Below, one piece after another: positions 11,498 through 23,816 of a DNA stretch of 64,000 nt. A model generated the notes under the pieces. The model was not told the DNA's origin, made no database searches, and worked only from the letters and a program-made list of their open reading frames with translations. The position numbers and the translations under genes are program-made. Each line of letters begins with the position of its first letter. Position 1 is the first letter of the stretch. The stretch is from Falciphora oryzae (Eukaryota; Ascomycota; Sordariomycetes; Magnaporthales; Magnaporthaceae), in the NCBI GenBank assembly GCA_000733355.1, contig JNVV01000039.1, positions 298,627 through 362,626 on the forward strand, given 5' to 3'.

Positions 11498-11710
11498 GTT
11501 CCGAAGGCCTCTGCTGATTCTCTTGTGATTTTGGGGTCCTTTTGTTCCTCCTGTAGTAGAAAGCAGCCCATCCTGCCAAACAATCGTTTCTCGGCCTGCG
11601 CGGGCCGCGTATCAGTGCTTGGCGGATGTGCACCTTGTTCCCAATACCGAGAGAGAACCGACGAAAGAATACAAGGGAGAGAACAACACACGAGACAGAC
11701 CAGACAGAAA

Positions 11711-12773
11711 TCATCTCCGCATGCTCCCAATAAGCTCCCTCTGCGCGTCCCTGTCGCGCCTCCCCTCGCTCAGGCTCCCCAGCGAGCGCAGGTCGCCGAC
11801 GACGTCCTTTGCTTTCCCAAAGTAGACCTCCTGCAGCAGGTTGCGCATCTTGAGCTCCATGTCCTCGACGAGGCGGCCGATGTTTGCGATGTGCGACTCG
11901 TCGTCGGACGCGCGCAGGTCCTGCTCCAGCTGCCGCGTCATGTTGCCGCTCAGGTCCATCTCGCCCAGGGCCGGGTTGTCGGATCCCGACGACAGCGTCA
12001 GGATCACCGTCGATGTCAGCTTGTAGTTTGTCGTGCGCCCGCGCTCGCTCGCCTCGAAGACGTGGATCGAGTCCCACACGCCCTCGCTGCCGCCGCCGCT
12101 GGGGGAGGCTGTGTTTTGGTTGGTTTGTTAGCACCACACCTACACACTCCTTTTTTCTTCTCGTTTGTATTTTTTTAGTTGGGGTCCAGGATGCCATCCA
12201 TACCCTTCTTCAGCAGCACAACCCCCGCGAACCCGTCGTCCAGGTTCCACAGGTAGACGCTCGACACGCCGCCCTCGTAGTAGAGCTCCCTGTAGACGTC
12301 AAACGCCTCGTTGGCGCGCACCTCCATCTTGCGGACCCTCTCCCCGGGGACGGCCGCCTCCCCCGCCCCCTCGTTGCCCCCACCGGGGCCGACGCCCCCT
12401 CCTCCGGGTCCGTCGTCGAGAGGGGGGTCGAACTGGTTGGACCAGGGGGAGCGGTACGAGTCGCCGTCGCGGTTGTAGTCGCACAGTAGGTACTCGCGCC
12501 CCGTCTGCTTGCACCGCCGCACCGTCAGCGGCTGGTCCACCGACGACAGCAGGTCCTCGGTGATGTCGGGCACCAGGTACACGAGCCCGTCGAGGTGCCG
12601 CTTCGTGTACTTGGGGTCCAGGCGCCGGAGGAGGTCACTGGGTTGGGGATTGCGCATTGCGCTTGGCGTTAGAGAGGAGTGACTAAAAAAAAAAAAGGAC
12701 AAAAAAAAAAGAGAGAGAGAGAGCACGCGTCTGCAAAAACTCACAGTGACGAGTCGAAGGGATCCGCAGCCAT
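11711..12773 (-). CDS. cap2: F-actin-capping protein subunit beta
   Basis: Three exons, 12773-12745, 12637-12204 and 12108-11711, give 286 residues. The tiny first exon encodes MAADPFDSS and joins to [19 protein letters not shown], the hallmark CAP-beta N-terminus. [21 protein letters not shown] and the block [25 protein letters not shown] are family signatures. The C-terminal helix, [21 protein letters not shown], matches the beta tentacle region. CapZ alpha/beta heterodimers cap actin barbed ends in cortical patches and stabilise the Arp1 filament of dynactin; dynamitin lies 28 kb away, probably by chance. A Gly/Pro-rich insert (about residues 85-105) is longer than usual. All introns have GT-AG ends (GTGAGT, GTATGG) and correct phases, so the model is firm. 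Confidence 0.95.
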
Positions 12774-14418
12774 CTTTTGTTGCTGCCCGAGCCTCGGGTG
12801 GGTTGTGCTTCTCTCGACGCGGCGGGGTTGCGGTGGAAATGGTGTCCTGACGGCTCAAGCTGAATTGGGGTCTGGTATTGCTTATTACCCCTTGATGCAA
12901 TTTCTTTTGAGGGATATCTGCTTTATTGCTGTCCCGGATGCAGTCGGGATTTGTCGTCGTCAGAGGGGCGGCGATGGATGTTGTCAACAGGAAGCTGGGA
13001 GAGCTCCAGTCCCGCGCCCCGCACCGCCTTTCTCCATCACCCCTGGCGGCGTCCAATTGACAGCTGCCCCTCGATGGATTCAAGGGACGGCGCACGGACT
13101 ACCATAAGTGGCATGAACCCAATGTGTCTCAAAAGCTTCCATTCTGGAAATGCTGCTTCCAACTGAACATGTGCCCAAGTCCTCTTGATATTGGGAGACA
13201 GATATAGTCCAGAGACAGATGGATGGATACCTAGGCAGAAGAAAAACAACTCGAGGCCGTCAGAAACTAACTACAGTGAATGCGCCCATCGTAAAGTGGC
13301 TGAGAACAAATAAAGTGCTTTTGCGAGAAGCAACATCCAAAAGACGAAAAAGCAGTGAACCCGACAACCTAGATAGCCCTGACGGCCTTTTCTCTCATTG
13401 CCAGACCTGCCGATCTTTCCACCCTAACCTAGATAATACCAAAGTGAACATACTACCCAAGGGCAGCGGGTGGCAAGAAGACAAAAAGTAAAACAAAAAA
13501 AATATCCGCCGGTGTACTGTCTGCCTCTGGACTTCGTGGCGCACCCGAGATCGCTCCAAGCTCACTTTCGAACCAAAGCGCCGCAATCTTTGTGTGGTCT
13601 CTGGATAACAGCAAGGTTCGACAGCGCGCCGCCCACGTGTGGTCGAGGCTTGATGGGTATAGTCTCGACGACACCGCCCGAAACCTGCACCCTCCTGGCA
13701 GCTCGGATCAGAGCTAGCGGCCGGAAACTCGACCGTTTTTGGACCCAGGTGTGTCCGCTGTTGGTACTCTTTGCAGGTATTACACCGAGCGGATCGGGAG
13801 CTCAGCGCCAGCCAATGCCACCAAGTACGGGCGTTGTCAGCGGACGGGGGATTCGGCTCTGTAGTCTGGGTTGATAGTCGTCGGATGGCCAGTTGGCAGA
13901 ACGCTAGCCAGCAAGTCCCGATTTCGATAGGTAGGTAGGTACCTGGCGACAGTAACGTGCATGTCCATTGTGGGTCGGTTGGCAATGGTGTCAGATGTCA
14001 ACTGGACCTGGATCGAGATGAAGTGTTGACAACTGGGCGAATCAAATCGGCGGAGGGCCTAGTTCACATAAGGCGGTCGAAGTAGAGGGTGTGCAATCGA
14101 GTACAAACAAGATGATCCAGAAGCGCCGTGCGCCGTGAACAAAGGGATGACAGTGGTGTGTGCTGATAGAAGACAAGAGAGTGAGGTGACCTCTTGCCAG
14201 ATGCCCAAGTCCTATACCATAAGGGGGCAACGATTCGTCTTTACCGCCCGATGGCAGAGGATTCGATGACGGCGCGTGCGCGTGTTTGTACGTGATTGGC
14301 GGGTAGGTAGATATCGCAAGCCTTGAAGTTGCTCGTTATCGAGGCTTGGTGAAAAGAAAAGAGAGCGGGGCAGCCGAGGTCGAGCAAGTCTTGTCGACCC
14401 ACGTGAAGCGCCTAACGG
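12774..14418. other. intergenic, no gene seen
   Basis: Lies between two minus-strand genes. It should hold the CAP2 promoter and the 3' UTR of the BAH gene. A GTAGGTAGGTACC-like element occurs near 13930. No coding evidence. Confidence 0.45.
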
Positions 14419-15998
14419 CTATACGACCTGCTCGTGGCAGATCAGACACGGCATTGGCTCCAGCCACGTCTTGTCGCCGCCCTCGATGCCCTGGCGCAGG
14501 TCGGTGATCTCAATCATCGGTGGCGTCAGTGCCATCATGGTCTTGGCCTGGAAGAGCCCCTCGTAAGGGGCCGCCGTCTCTCCCTTCTTCTTCGACTTGC
14601 CCTTGCGTCCGGCCCCGCCGGCCCCTCCGGCCTTACTGGATGATGGCTCAGCCGAGACCGACTTCTTTATCGGCTTCGGCTCGGGTTCCGTCGAAGTTGC
14701 GGGTGCCGTCGACGTTTCCTCCAACCTGGCCGACTCGCTCTCGGGCTTGATGTCCTTGACCTCGACGCCATCTGACTTGACGTCAATGGACTGCTGAGCG
14801 GACACTGCTCCGCCAGACTCTTTGGGGCTCAGTGGGCGCTTAGCCTCATCGCTATCCTTTTCGTCCTTGAGCGCAGCCTCCGATACGTGTGGCTCGGTTT
14901 TGCCCAACCTCTCGTACACCTTCATGAGCGCATCGTGTACCAGGCAGTCCGAGTGGAGCCACTTTCCGCAGTCCCCTTTCGTGTTGGAGCATCCGATAAG
15001 GGTCTTGTCGGGATTTGCTGGCTGTGCGCATTTGCAGACAAGCTCGACTGACTGGATAGTAGAATCCGGGTTAGCCCCTGATCGCGACATCCTGAGCGCG
15101 GACGCGGTCGATGACTCGAGTCTTGATTTCAAGGTAGGTATCACGTACTGATAGCTCGTATGTCCTCACGTCGAAGGCTTGGCGCCAGTAGAGGCTGCTC
15201 TGGATGTCGTCATCGTTATCCTCGATCATCTGGTTCACCTGTGCTTGAGATGTGACGCTGACCACATTGATCATGTCCACTGCGGCCTGGTCAGTAACCT
15301 GGTGATGCCAGAACGCGGGAGGGGCGCAAGCGGAGCAACCCACTATGGTTTGAGGCGATCAGTTCCATCTGTCCGTGATATGGCTGGCGACCCTGCACCG
15401 TCTTCTTCCCGTCTAATGTGTGTGGTGGCAGCTCGTCAGGCCAGTACATCCAGTAGACCCTGGCGTAGACGTGGTGCTCGTCGCTGGCCCGGATCTCGAG
15501 GATCCTGGCGACCCAATCGTCGTCCGACTTCTTCTTCGGCCCCCCTTCCCTATTAGGCGGCGCTTTTTGCCGGTCGATGGACGACTCGTTGGCCACGTAG
15601 ATAAAGCCCTCGCTGAAATACTTGACGCCGTTCACTGCCCGGCGCGTCGCGCGTTAGAGACCCGCCTGGAGAGATACTGACAAGGGGGGGACATCACAGG
15701 CCCAGCACTTACGAACAAAGCTGTTGTACCGCGTCATATCTGCCCACTTTTTTGCCGGCTCGACCTGGTAGTGTACGTCCATGGTATCGTGCGTCTTGAA
15801 CTTGCCAGTCGGCGCAAAGGGCGACAGCTGGGCTAGGTTCTTCTTGGTTTCGTCATCCTCGACGGGCTCGACCTGCTTGCGCCGCTTCTTCGACTTCTGT
15901 TCCTTCTCTTTCGGGTCGACCAGCTTGATCGTGAAGGGGCACTCGGCGCGCGACTCGTCGGTCTCGCTGCGCGAGCGCTTCTTGGGGGACGACGCCAT
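14419..15998 (-). CDS. BAH-PHD protein with split PHD finger (EPR-1/EBS-like candidate)
   Basis: Four exons, 15998-15713, 15634-15344, 15279-15149 and 15051-14419, give 446 residues. A basic N-terminus (SSPKKRSRSE, KKRRKQ) suggests nuclear import. A BAH domain covers about residues 95-225 (VNGVKYFSEGFIYVANE, YARVYWMYWPDELP, MDMINVVSVTSQAQV). A PHD-type zinc finger follows: Cys242, Cys244, Cys257, Cys264, His269 and Cys272. The last pair needed to close the second zinc site appears only at the C-terminus as CLIC (Cys438, Cys441), after about 165 low-complexity residues. BAH-PHD proteins of this build read H3K27 methylation in plants (EBS, SHL) and Neurospora (EPR-1), so a Polycomb-silencing reader role is plausible by inference. 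Splice sites and phases all fit. Confidence 0.85.
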
Positions 15999-17471
15999 TG
16001 CGAAGGGGGCTGGAGAGCAACTCCGGCTGGCTCGGCGCGCGTCGCGGTGCAGTCAGAAAAGCCCGAAGCGGACGACTACTCCGGGGTTTCGTGGAGGAGC
16101 TGCCGGCCGGCGAGGACGGGGAGCGGTCGGCGGTCTGCGGGTAGGTATGTGGTGATGGTGTCCAAGCCGCGTGTCTGACGCAGACAGCAGGCGAGGATAC
16201 CTATTTGGGCTGCCGGAGCGGGCCTCCCTAGATGGGTATGATTGGTGCTCGCAACCGATGAGCGCGATTGATGCGAGGGCGTCTGGAGCGGATGCGCGCT
16301 TGATGGCTTGAGAGGAAGCTTCGAGAAGAGGTTGTCGGGAGGCGATTTGGCGGCGTGGGAGCAGTCGCAGGGAGGGCGCGTGGCGCGCTCGGCAATAGAC
16401 AAGGATAAATTAAAGCGCGGTAAAGCTGAAGGCAGAGACAAAAGCAAACAAGCTTGGTTACAAACGACCACCAAGAACAGAGGGTGCTTGCGGCTTTCTT
16501 GTTCCTACTCTTTTTTTTTTCTCCCGTCTTTTTTTTTTTTTTTTTCTTGCGATCGGCCTGCTTGTCGAGAGCTGGGACGTGGGTCAGCGACCAAACGGGT
16601 GGAGGGATGATTTGGTGGCTGGGAACTTCTCCGCTCCGCAGGAATGCACAGATCGCTCATGCCCAACGGGAATGAGGGACAGCAGCGATGGGGTCTTTTT
16701 TTCTTGCACCTTAAACTTCAATATTTCGTTCTATTCCTTGCCCGGTTTCCCCCTGCATGCACGCACGCAACCGGCAGACGGCACGTACTTCGGATGAATG
16801 CCGCCGTCAAGCAAATAAAAATAGGGAAGCAATGGAGAGAAAGATATCCATTGCAAGAATGGAATGTCGATGGGCCGAGAGCGCGGGCTCTTGGCAATTG
16901 GCAGTCGGTGCCGTTGGTGCGATTACGCAAACAGCTCTGTGCTGGAAGTTCCGGCTCGAGCTCCAATTGCCTGCTGAGCAGGTTGATTATCTAATGCCGC
17001 TCGCTCGTGGTGGCGAGGGGCTCAGGTCCGATTGGAGGGGACCCAACCTTGCCATATTGAGGATGGCTGATTCAAGATGATCTCCAGGAACCCTGGCGGT
17101 TTTGAACGCCAGATCGAAACGCCCTGCTTGGCACAGCCCAGTGAATACCGACATTCTCCTTTACCTGACACGTATTTTGGGATTCATGACAGCTCAAGTC
17201 GTCAAGAAATCAACAGTGACAGAGGCAGCTATATTGAAACTGGGGAAGTCTTGTGCGAGATATTCTCTGGGCAGGGGCCTGTCACTTCGCCGAGCCTCTT
17301 CGCCGAGTCTCCGCCCGAAAGCCCTCGCCAAAGCCTGCAATAACCGAGCGCCTTCGCTATGCACAAAAAAACACGCAAAAGATTGGAGATGTATCCAAAA
17401 ACGGATTAGAGGGAGATGTGGATAGGGGACATGCCCCAGAGCTAAAACAACGCCCACCGCAGCCGCACCCG
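15999..17471. other. intergenic, no gene seen
   Basis: Promoter region of the BAH gene plus the Atg22 3' UTR. It contains T10 at 16511-16520 and T17 at 16529-16545. Short ORFs have no recognisable similarity. Confidence 0.45.
16529..16545. repeat. poly-T tract (T17)
   Basis: Uninterrupted homopolymer about 530 bp upstream of the BAH-gene start. Confidence 0.85.
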
Positions 17472-19719
17472 CTATCCCCTCCGCGTCTCCCTCTCGGTCA
17501 GGTCGTCGTCATCGTCATCATAGTCTCCTAGGATGGGCCCTCGTCGGTCATTCTCCGGCTCGTCATCGTCGTCCTCGTCCCCTTCCGCTTTGAACCCCTC
17601 GATTATCTCGGCAAGCCTCTCGCCCTCGGCCTTGCCCCTGTCGACGTCGATGAACCAGATGAGCGGGGTGGGGAGGCCAACCATGGCGGCCAGGAACCAG
17701 AACGCGGGCCTGATCTCCTCGGTCGCGTCGATGATGGCCCCGACTATGGCCGGGCCGAACACACTCGAGCCCTTGTCCGTGATAGCGTAGAGCGCGTAAA
17801 ACGCCGCTTCGGATCCTGGAGGAATCAGCTCGCCGTACAGCGACCGGCAGTACCCGCTCAGGCCGCCGAGGACGAAGCCGTACACGGCCGCCAGGGGGAA
17901 CATCTCCCAGGGCTGCTGCAGGCCCATGACCCCCCACCGCCGCACGAAGGGCAGGTAGCCGGCGAGGCCATAGAGCGGGATCAGCTCGAAGAGGGCAATG
18001 CAGGCCAGGATGGTCTGGTGCGGGCGGAGGCCGAACCTGCGGGACACTGGAGGCCACGAGAGCGCGCCCGCGATGCCGGCCATGGTCGAGATGACGTTGA
18101 TCATGGCCAGGGCCCAGGGCTCCATGCGCAGCTGCGTCTTGGCGAACAGGATGGCGGTCGACGACGTGGTCGCGATGGCGTCCGAGAGCAGGAACCAGGC
18201 GGCCAGGAACAGCACGATGTCGACGAGCCGCCGCGCCAGCGACACGGTGCGAAACAGCGCCCGCCACGCATACGCCGTGTAGGCGACCCAGGCACGCAGG
18301 CCGCCTCGGATGCCGCCCGTGTTGTCACGACCGCCGGGTCCGCGGTTCTTGGATGCAAAGGCAGCTGCGGCGGGGAGGGGTGGGCCAGGCCTGGGCCGCA
18401 GCCACATGGCGGCGGGGATGGTGAAGACGGCCCACCAGGTGCCGACGAAGAGCAGGACGAGGCGTTGCGACCACGTCGAGTTCTTGAGCCGGAACACAAT
18501 CAGGATGGCGACGCACTGGACGAACAGGCCTGCGCAGTAGCCGATTCCTATACCCTTGCCCGAGATCTCGGTCGAGAGCTGGAGCTCGATCGAGGTGAGA
18601 TCCTCGCGCGTGCGCACCTGGGCCAGCCCGTTGTCGCGCAGGAGGGTGGCGGTGGAGTCCAGCAGGGCCTCCGACTCGTGGTCACCATCGTCGTCCCGGG
18701 CCGCAGCCACCGTTGCGGAGAGGGGTTGGGACCCAGGCGACGGGTCCAGATCCGGGGTGAGGGAGGCGGTCGCCTCGGCGAGCTCGCGCCGCGGGTGGTG
18801 CCTAACCAACAAGGGCAAGAACGAGTTCAGGAGGACAAAAGAGGCGCCGAACGAAGTGTTGGAGATGATGGCCAAGACGGCGCCCAGCAGGTAGACGTGC
18901 TTGGTGACGAAGATATAGGCCATGACGCTGGTGCTGCCGATGCCGGCGAAGATCAGCAGCAGCTTCTTGCGGTAGTTGCCGTGGTCGGCGGCGCAGCTGA
19001 TGCTGACGACCAGCAGGGCCTGCAGCAGCACGCTGATGCTAAAGGTGTACATGGCGAACGACGCCGTGTTGATCTCCATGCCGAGGACGTTTACGACACA
19101 TTGAGAGCCCTTCGCGTCGCCGCCGCCAGCTGAGCCCTTTTCGTAGCTCGCCTTGCAGGGAGTCGTCCGGTCCTTGACGAGAACGCCATTCTCACGGGCC
19201 AGGCTCTCGAGCAGGATGGGGATGAAGGAGCCAATTGCTAGGAAGGGTTGGGACAGTGTTAGATTGGTTACCGCGTGTTGATTCGGCAACAGCCTCCACG
19301 ACAATGCACATACCACAAATGACGTAGGTCTCGGCGGCAAACGAGTACATGTACCAGCCGGCCAGCTCCTTCTGACTCGTCGGACGTGTGTCTTCGTCGG
19401 GGTAGCGGGCGGGACCGGACGCGCCATGGCGACGGCGGCGGGCTCCATGGCCAGCGGAGCCGTCCTCCATGTCCGAGTCGGAGAATTCGTCGTCGGCCTC
19501 GAACGACGACGAGTGGGAGCGGAACGAGCGCTTGGAGACGTAGGAAAGCCTGGACCAGAGTCTGGGGATTGCCGGTCGCAGCAAGGGCTGCTGCTGTTGC
19601 TGCTCCTGGGGAAGTTGGAGGTGATGTTGTGTTTGGAGTGGCTGCAGCAGCGGCTGCTGCTCCTGGAACAGATGATGTTGATGGGGCGGCGGCGGAGGTT
19701 CCGAATTGCGAGGCGCCAT
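17472..19719 (-). CDS. atg22: Atg22-type vacuolar amino-acid effluxer
   Basis: Two exons, 19719-19314 and 19237-17472 (GTATGT donor, TCCTAG acceptor), give 723 residues. The N-terminus is cytosolic, Pro/Gln/His-rich and disordered. [17 protein letters not shown] begins the first transmembrane helix, and the junction restores [18 protein letters not shown], the Atg22 signature. About twelve hydrophobic helices follow (major facilitator type), e.g. [28 protein letters not shown] and [44 protein letters not shown] hydrophilic loop near residues 340-420 divides the bundle. Atg22 exports leucine and other amino acids from the vacuole after autophagic breakdown. The C-terminus is acidic ([18 protein letters not shown]). 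Family assignment is firm; which of the fungal paralogues this is cannot be told from sequence alone. Confidence 0.93.
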
Positions 19720-21906
19720 GGCTCGTGCTTTTTATTTTTTAAGAGGCGGCCAAAACGCGACTTTACAGGGCCTCGGCAGGCTGCCATCCAACAAACCCCA
19801 AAAACTCTCGCTAGACGGCTTGTGGCACAGTGGCGCAGTGCCCCTAGACAATCACCCCCTGGGCTTCAAATTTGCCGTCTCGCCAGACCCAGCAGCCCGT
19901 GCAGTCTGCTGCCAGTGAGACGGAACCTTCTTTCCACTGGACGGCGCGGGCGGGTCGAGCGCCCGTGGCCCTTGCGCGTGCTGTGCTGTCAGCTGAAGTT
20001 TGCCCGACTTTACCGGTTTCGGCGACTGCCCGCCGCCAGCCGCTGGGCTTCTCCCTCCGCAAAAGTGGTAGCTGAAGGGGCCAGTCGGGTGGCGTCCCTG
20101 CCTTTCCTGTGTCACCCACGGGCGGCAGGGCGTCGGTTTGGGGGCGCGTGTGTGGTCGGGTCGATGCGTCTGGCGGGGAACGAGGGATTGGGTTTTTGCG
20201 GACGGGAAATCAGGTTTTCTCCAGCTTTTTGGCGGAGTCGGCTATGTATGTATGTAAGTGCTGGGACTGCCGACGATTTGATGGCGCCAAACCTCGATGG
20301 CGCTGGCGGCAGCACGCCTGGAACCGACGCCCGCTTTTTTCCCTGTGCTTCCTCTTGATCTCTTTTGGTTTGGTGTCGCCCCAAGATGGAAGAGGGGGGG
20401 AGGGAAGCAGGACGGGATGGGATAGGATGAGCCGGAGGGACAGCTGAGAGGGATGGAGGGCAGGGACGAAAACAAGCAGTGATCTTCGGTCTGGCGTGCG
20501 CCTTTGGAAGTCGGCCGGTGCAAGTCTGGCACAACACGAGCACACGAGGTCATCTGGCCGGCTGGGAGGATCCGAGGAGAAGAAGGGGGGAAAAAAACCT
20601 GACGACCATGGCCCTTTTTCCCCGTCCGCCTCTTGTGTTCTAGTGTTCCATGGAAGCCCGACGACCCCATCGGGGGCCAACCCAATCCATGGGTCCCGGA
20701 CAGGACGTTATTTTCAAAAGCCCGGCACCCGGGCACCCGGGCACCCTTGGCCGCCCACCACCTTTCCCACCGCCAAGGCCCCTTGGAGCTTGGTGTTTCT
20801 CCGCGCATGGCCTGCGCGCCTTCCTTCCTCAGATGCGATCTGGTGATCGGCCGGCGACGGGGGAGGCCCTTGTGGCGCTGGAGATGGCAGCGCCTGTTTG
20901 GTGATACGGTTGCAGAACCATGGAGGCATGGAGGGGCCACTCGAGTCCTTAGCCTCGCCAGCCGCTGTTCGAGCACAAGCCTGTGTGCCTCTCTGTGTGT
21001 GTCTAGGCATTGGATCAAATTGCATTGAGCACAACGTGCACGACGCTACACGGCTGCGCTACCAGCCTCGCGATCCTCAGCGTGGCAGCCAACAACGAAC
21101 AGCAGATCAGCGATCAACCCCCCGCACCACCATCACGGGATTTGCGCTGTGCAACGCAACCAGACGCAGTCCTGGAGCGGGCAGGCGGGCTGTGGAGAAG
21201 CCCAAAACACCATCATCCATCCATCAAGACGAAGAAAGCGAGAACCCGGCAAGTTCTGACGCTGTCTCTTGGGGCTCTCTGAAATGGCCCGAATAAACAT
21301 GGATAGATGGCATTCATGCGACGACCCGTAGGTGGGGGCTTGGGGTTGCAGGCAGCTTCCATGCCTTGCCGCCGCCATGCACGACCGGTGACCAACCTGT
21401 CGGGCATTATGCCGCAACGAGAAGTCTTCTCCAGAGTGCCAGACGGTTCCTGCCTTTTCTTTGCAGTTGGCATCTGGCATCACCCATCGTTTTTTTCCCG
21501 CCAGGTCCTGTGCGAGCCGGCCAAGCAGCCAGCCGTCCCCGAACGTCACACACATCGCAGCCCAGTGAGAACAAGCGGGCCTTGGAAAGGCTTTCTGAAC
21601 CAAAATTAAGAAAGAAAGGAAGAAAAAAAAAAAAAAAAAAAAAGCTGGGTATTATTTCCTGCGTCACCGCCGCAGCAGCCGGGGTATGGCCAAACGACCG
21701 ACCTTGGCGCCAAAAGGACGAAAATGGAAAGAGCCGGTATGGCAACATGACGGCTAAAGCCGGGTCCAAAACGCAAAAATGATGTGGACAAACGGCAACG
21801 AGGAAAGCACCACGCCATCCCAGATCAGATCCCCCTCTTGTCAAAAAAAGAAAGCAGAACTAGACTTCCATCTCAGTTAACCACCACATAGCAGGCGCCA
21901 GAGGAA
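19720..21906. other. intergenic, no gene seen
   Basis: Atg22 promoter side and the DUF3602 3' flank. Contains a short GCACCCGG tandem (three copies near 20726-20750) and A22 at 21623-21644. Overlapping ORFs on both strands lack family resemblance. Confidence 0.45.
21623..21644. repeat. poly-A tract (A22)
   Basis: Uninterrupted homopolymer about 260 bp past the stop of the DUF3602 gene. Confidence 0.9.
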
Positions 21907-22589
21907 TCACTTCTTGAACACGCGCAGCAGTTTGTCCTTCAGCTTGTCGGCGAGCCCCTTGGGGTGGTCGTCGGCGGGGCTGGCCTTCTTCTCGGCGACG
22001 CGCTCGTTGCCGGCGCCGCCGCGGCCGACGTGGAAGTCGCCCTCGGAGCTGGGCCGGAGCGCCGCGTCGGGCACGTTGTCCTTGTCCGCCCGCGCCGCCG
22101 CGGCCTTGGTGCCGGCGTCCCCGATGTTGGCGGCTCCTGGTGTTCAGCGTAACGGGGTCTTCGGTCAGTGGTGGTTCGTTGCCATCCACAGCGGGCTGGT
22201 GGGGGAAACGATGAACGGGCGGGGAACTGAAAGGGCCCGCGAAAAAGGGCGGCCCGCTTCGAGATAAGACCCTCCCAGCGGGATTCATGGTGCAAGGGTT
22301 CCCCGGGCAGCAAGCAAACGGAGTATCCAGAGTACACACGCCACTGCGGTGTTTTGCGTAGGAATCTCGAGTGAAGTCGCAATGGAGGGAAGAGCCAACA
22401 GTAAAGAGAGCTAGAAAGAAAGACTCGCTCACCTCCCCGTCCGGTGCTAAACGCCCCGTCGTTGTGGCTCCCCTCGGCGCCGGTGCGCGTCACCTCGCCA
22501 TCGACGTACTTGATGTCGTCCGGGTTGATATTGCCGGCGCCGCCGCGGCCGTGCGAGACGATCGGCTCTGTTGCGGTGGCGGATGCCAT
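21907..22589 (-). CDS. DUF3602 protein with GRGGAGN repeats
   Basis: Two exons, 22589-22433 and 22136-21907, give 128 residues; the intron has a GTGAGC donor and a CCAG acceptor. Three Gly-rich motifs are visible: GRGGAGN at residues 14-20, GRGGAAN at 50-56 (split by the intron) and GRGGAGN at 90-96. Spacing and composition match the fungal DUF3602 family, which includes yeast Par32. Yeast Par32 is phosphorylated on TORC1 inhibition and down-regulates ammonium permeases, so a nitrogen-signalling adaptor role is possible but not shown here. The C-terminus is a lysine-rich amphipathic helix (KGLADKLKDKLLRVFKK). No signal peptide or membrane segment. The protein is otherwise polar and probably disordered. 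Confidence 0.88.
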
Positions 22590-23775
22590 TGTTACAGATG
22601 TGGCGTGACGAGCTCGGGGTTGCGCGTTTTTTTTTATAGCTCGTTTGGCGATATGCCTTGAGGTATTTCTCGTATCGAGGGCCGCAGCAAAGATGTGAGG
22701 GGAAATGTCGTCGATGCCGAAGCAGGATGAGAGGAGGAGAGAAAAAAGGAAGCAGAAGAAATTGGAGCAAACCGGGCTGAAAGTCGGCAGGTTCCTCAAA
22801 AAGAGCCCAGAGATGGGTCCCGTTTCGTTATCAGGCAGGCACCAACCACCGAGAGGAATCGCTGCGACACCGCGGCGCCCCAACACTAGCAGAACCAGCC
22901 TGGCTGGCCCCCCTCCTCCCTCCCAGCTCGGCGGTCCAAGGGTCCATGGCCCGATTCAGAGCACCTGCTTGAGGAGGACGCGATAGGTACACCGTTCAGC
23001 AGAGGTCCCTATCAGTTAGAGGTACTCGCATGAGCAAGGGCAACGCAATGTACGACACTCAGGTATTACCTAGTCAGAGGGGTCTCCCATCAGATCTGCA
23101 GCTATCGATGGACTAGTGTACCAGTACAATGATGCCGAGAGGCTCAAAGGTGCCTTGCATAAGCTCGATTACGAGACCGCATTCGACCATTGAATTGTGG
23201 AATGTGCAATGTCAAGCATGTACAGCACGATACAGGATGACGGTGTGCCCGGAGCGTCATAGCAGCATCGACGAATCGCAGATGAGGAAGCTCTGCTTTT
23301 GACGGATCTGGAAGCGAACCCCCCGCGAGAGGTACCACCCGTGCATCAACCCAGCAGCTGTCAAAGGAATATGTGCAGGTCGAGCTAGCTCCATTGATGG
23401 GACGGAAGCCTGCTGCCATGGGTGGTGGTGCAAGCAACCAACACGCCAATTGTTTGAATCACGCCCTGACGTAAACCGGTGCCAGACAGAGATAATGCGC
23501 TCGCCCGCCATTGGTCGCCCGCACCGCGGACTCGACTAGTCGCTCCCCATTTCAATCGAACCCCACCCCTGCAAAGTGCCGGGCCGCTGCGCGCGAGGCT
23601 GCATCCATGGGGGGTGCCATGCCATTCCTCGGGCGGAGAGCCTGGGGGATTCGACAATTTGATTGGGCAGAGGCACGGCTGCAAAAGAAACGCTAGGTGG
23701 ACGACAAGCATCATTCTGTCTTTTTATCTTTTTTTCTTTCTTTCTGTCGATTATTAAAGTACGGTATGTGCTGAT

Positions 23776-23816
23776 AGGTGGGTAGGTAGAGGTAGGTAAG
23801 GTAGTAGGTAGTATAT
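23776..23816. repeat. GGTA-type microsatellite
   Basis: Imperfect GGTA/GTAG units in intergenic DNA. Confidence 0.7.

Larger units (their letters stand above)
7232..11710. other. 4.5-kb gene-poor interval
   Basis: I see no supportable protein gene. ORFs here are short, overlap on both strands and show no family motif. The interval holds T-runs (near 7280, 8550 and 9168-9183), an A18 run at 10433-10450, a CAA-rich microsatellite near 9630, a 17-bp tandem repeat at 11266-11333 and a CAT-rich microsatellite near 11460-11500. Part must be the SDR promoter and the CAP2 3' UTR. Confidence 0.45.

Noticed and set aside
18018..19133. A 371-codon plus-strand ORF opposite Atg22.
   Set aside because: Biased composition typical of an antisense frame; starts at GTG and overlaps clear Atg22 helices.
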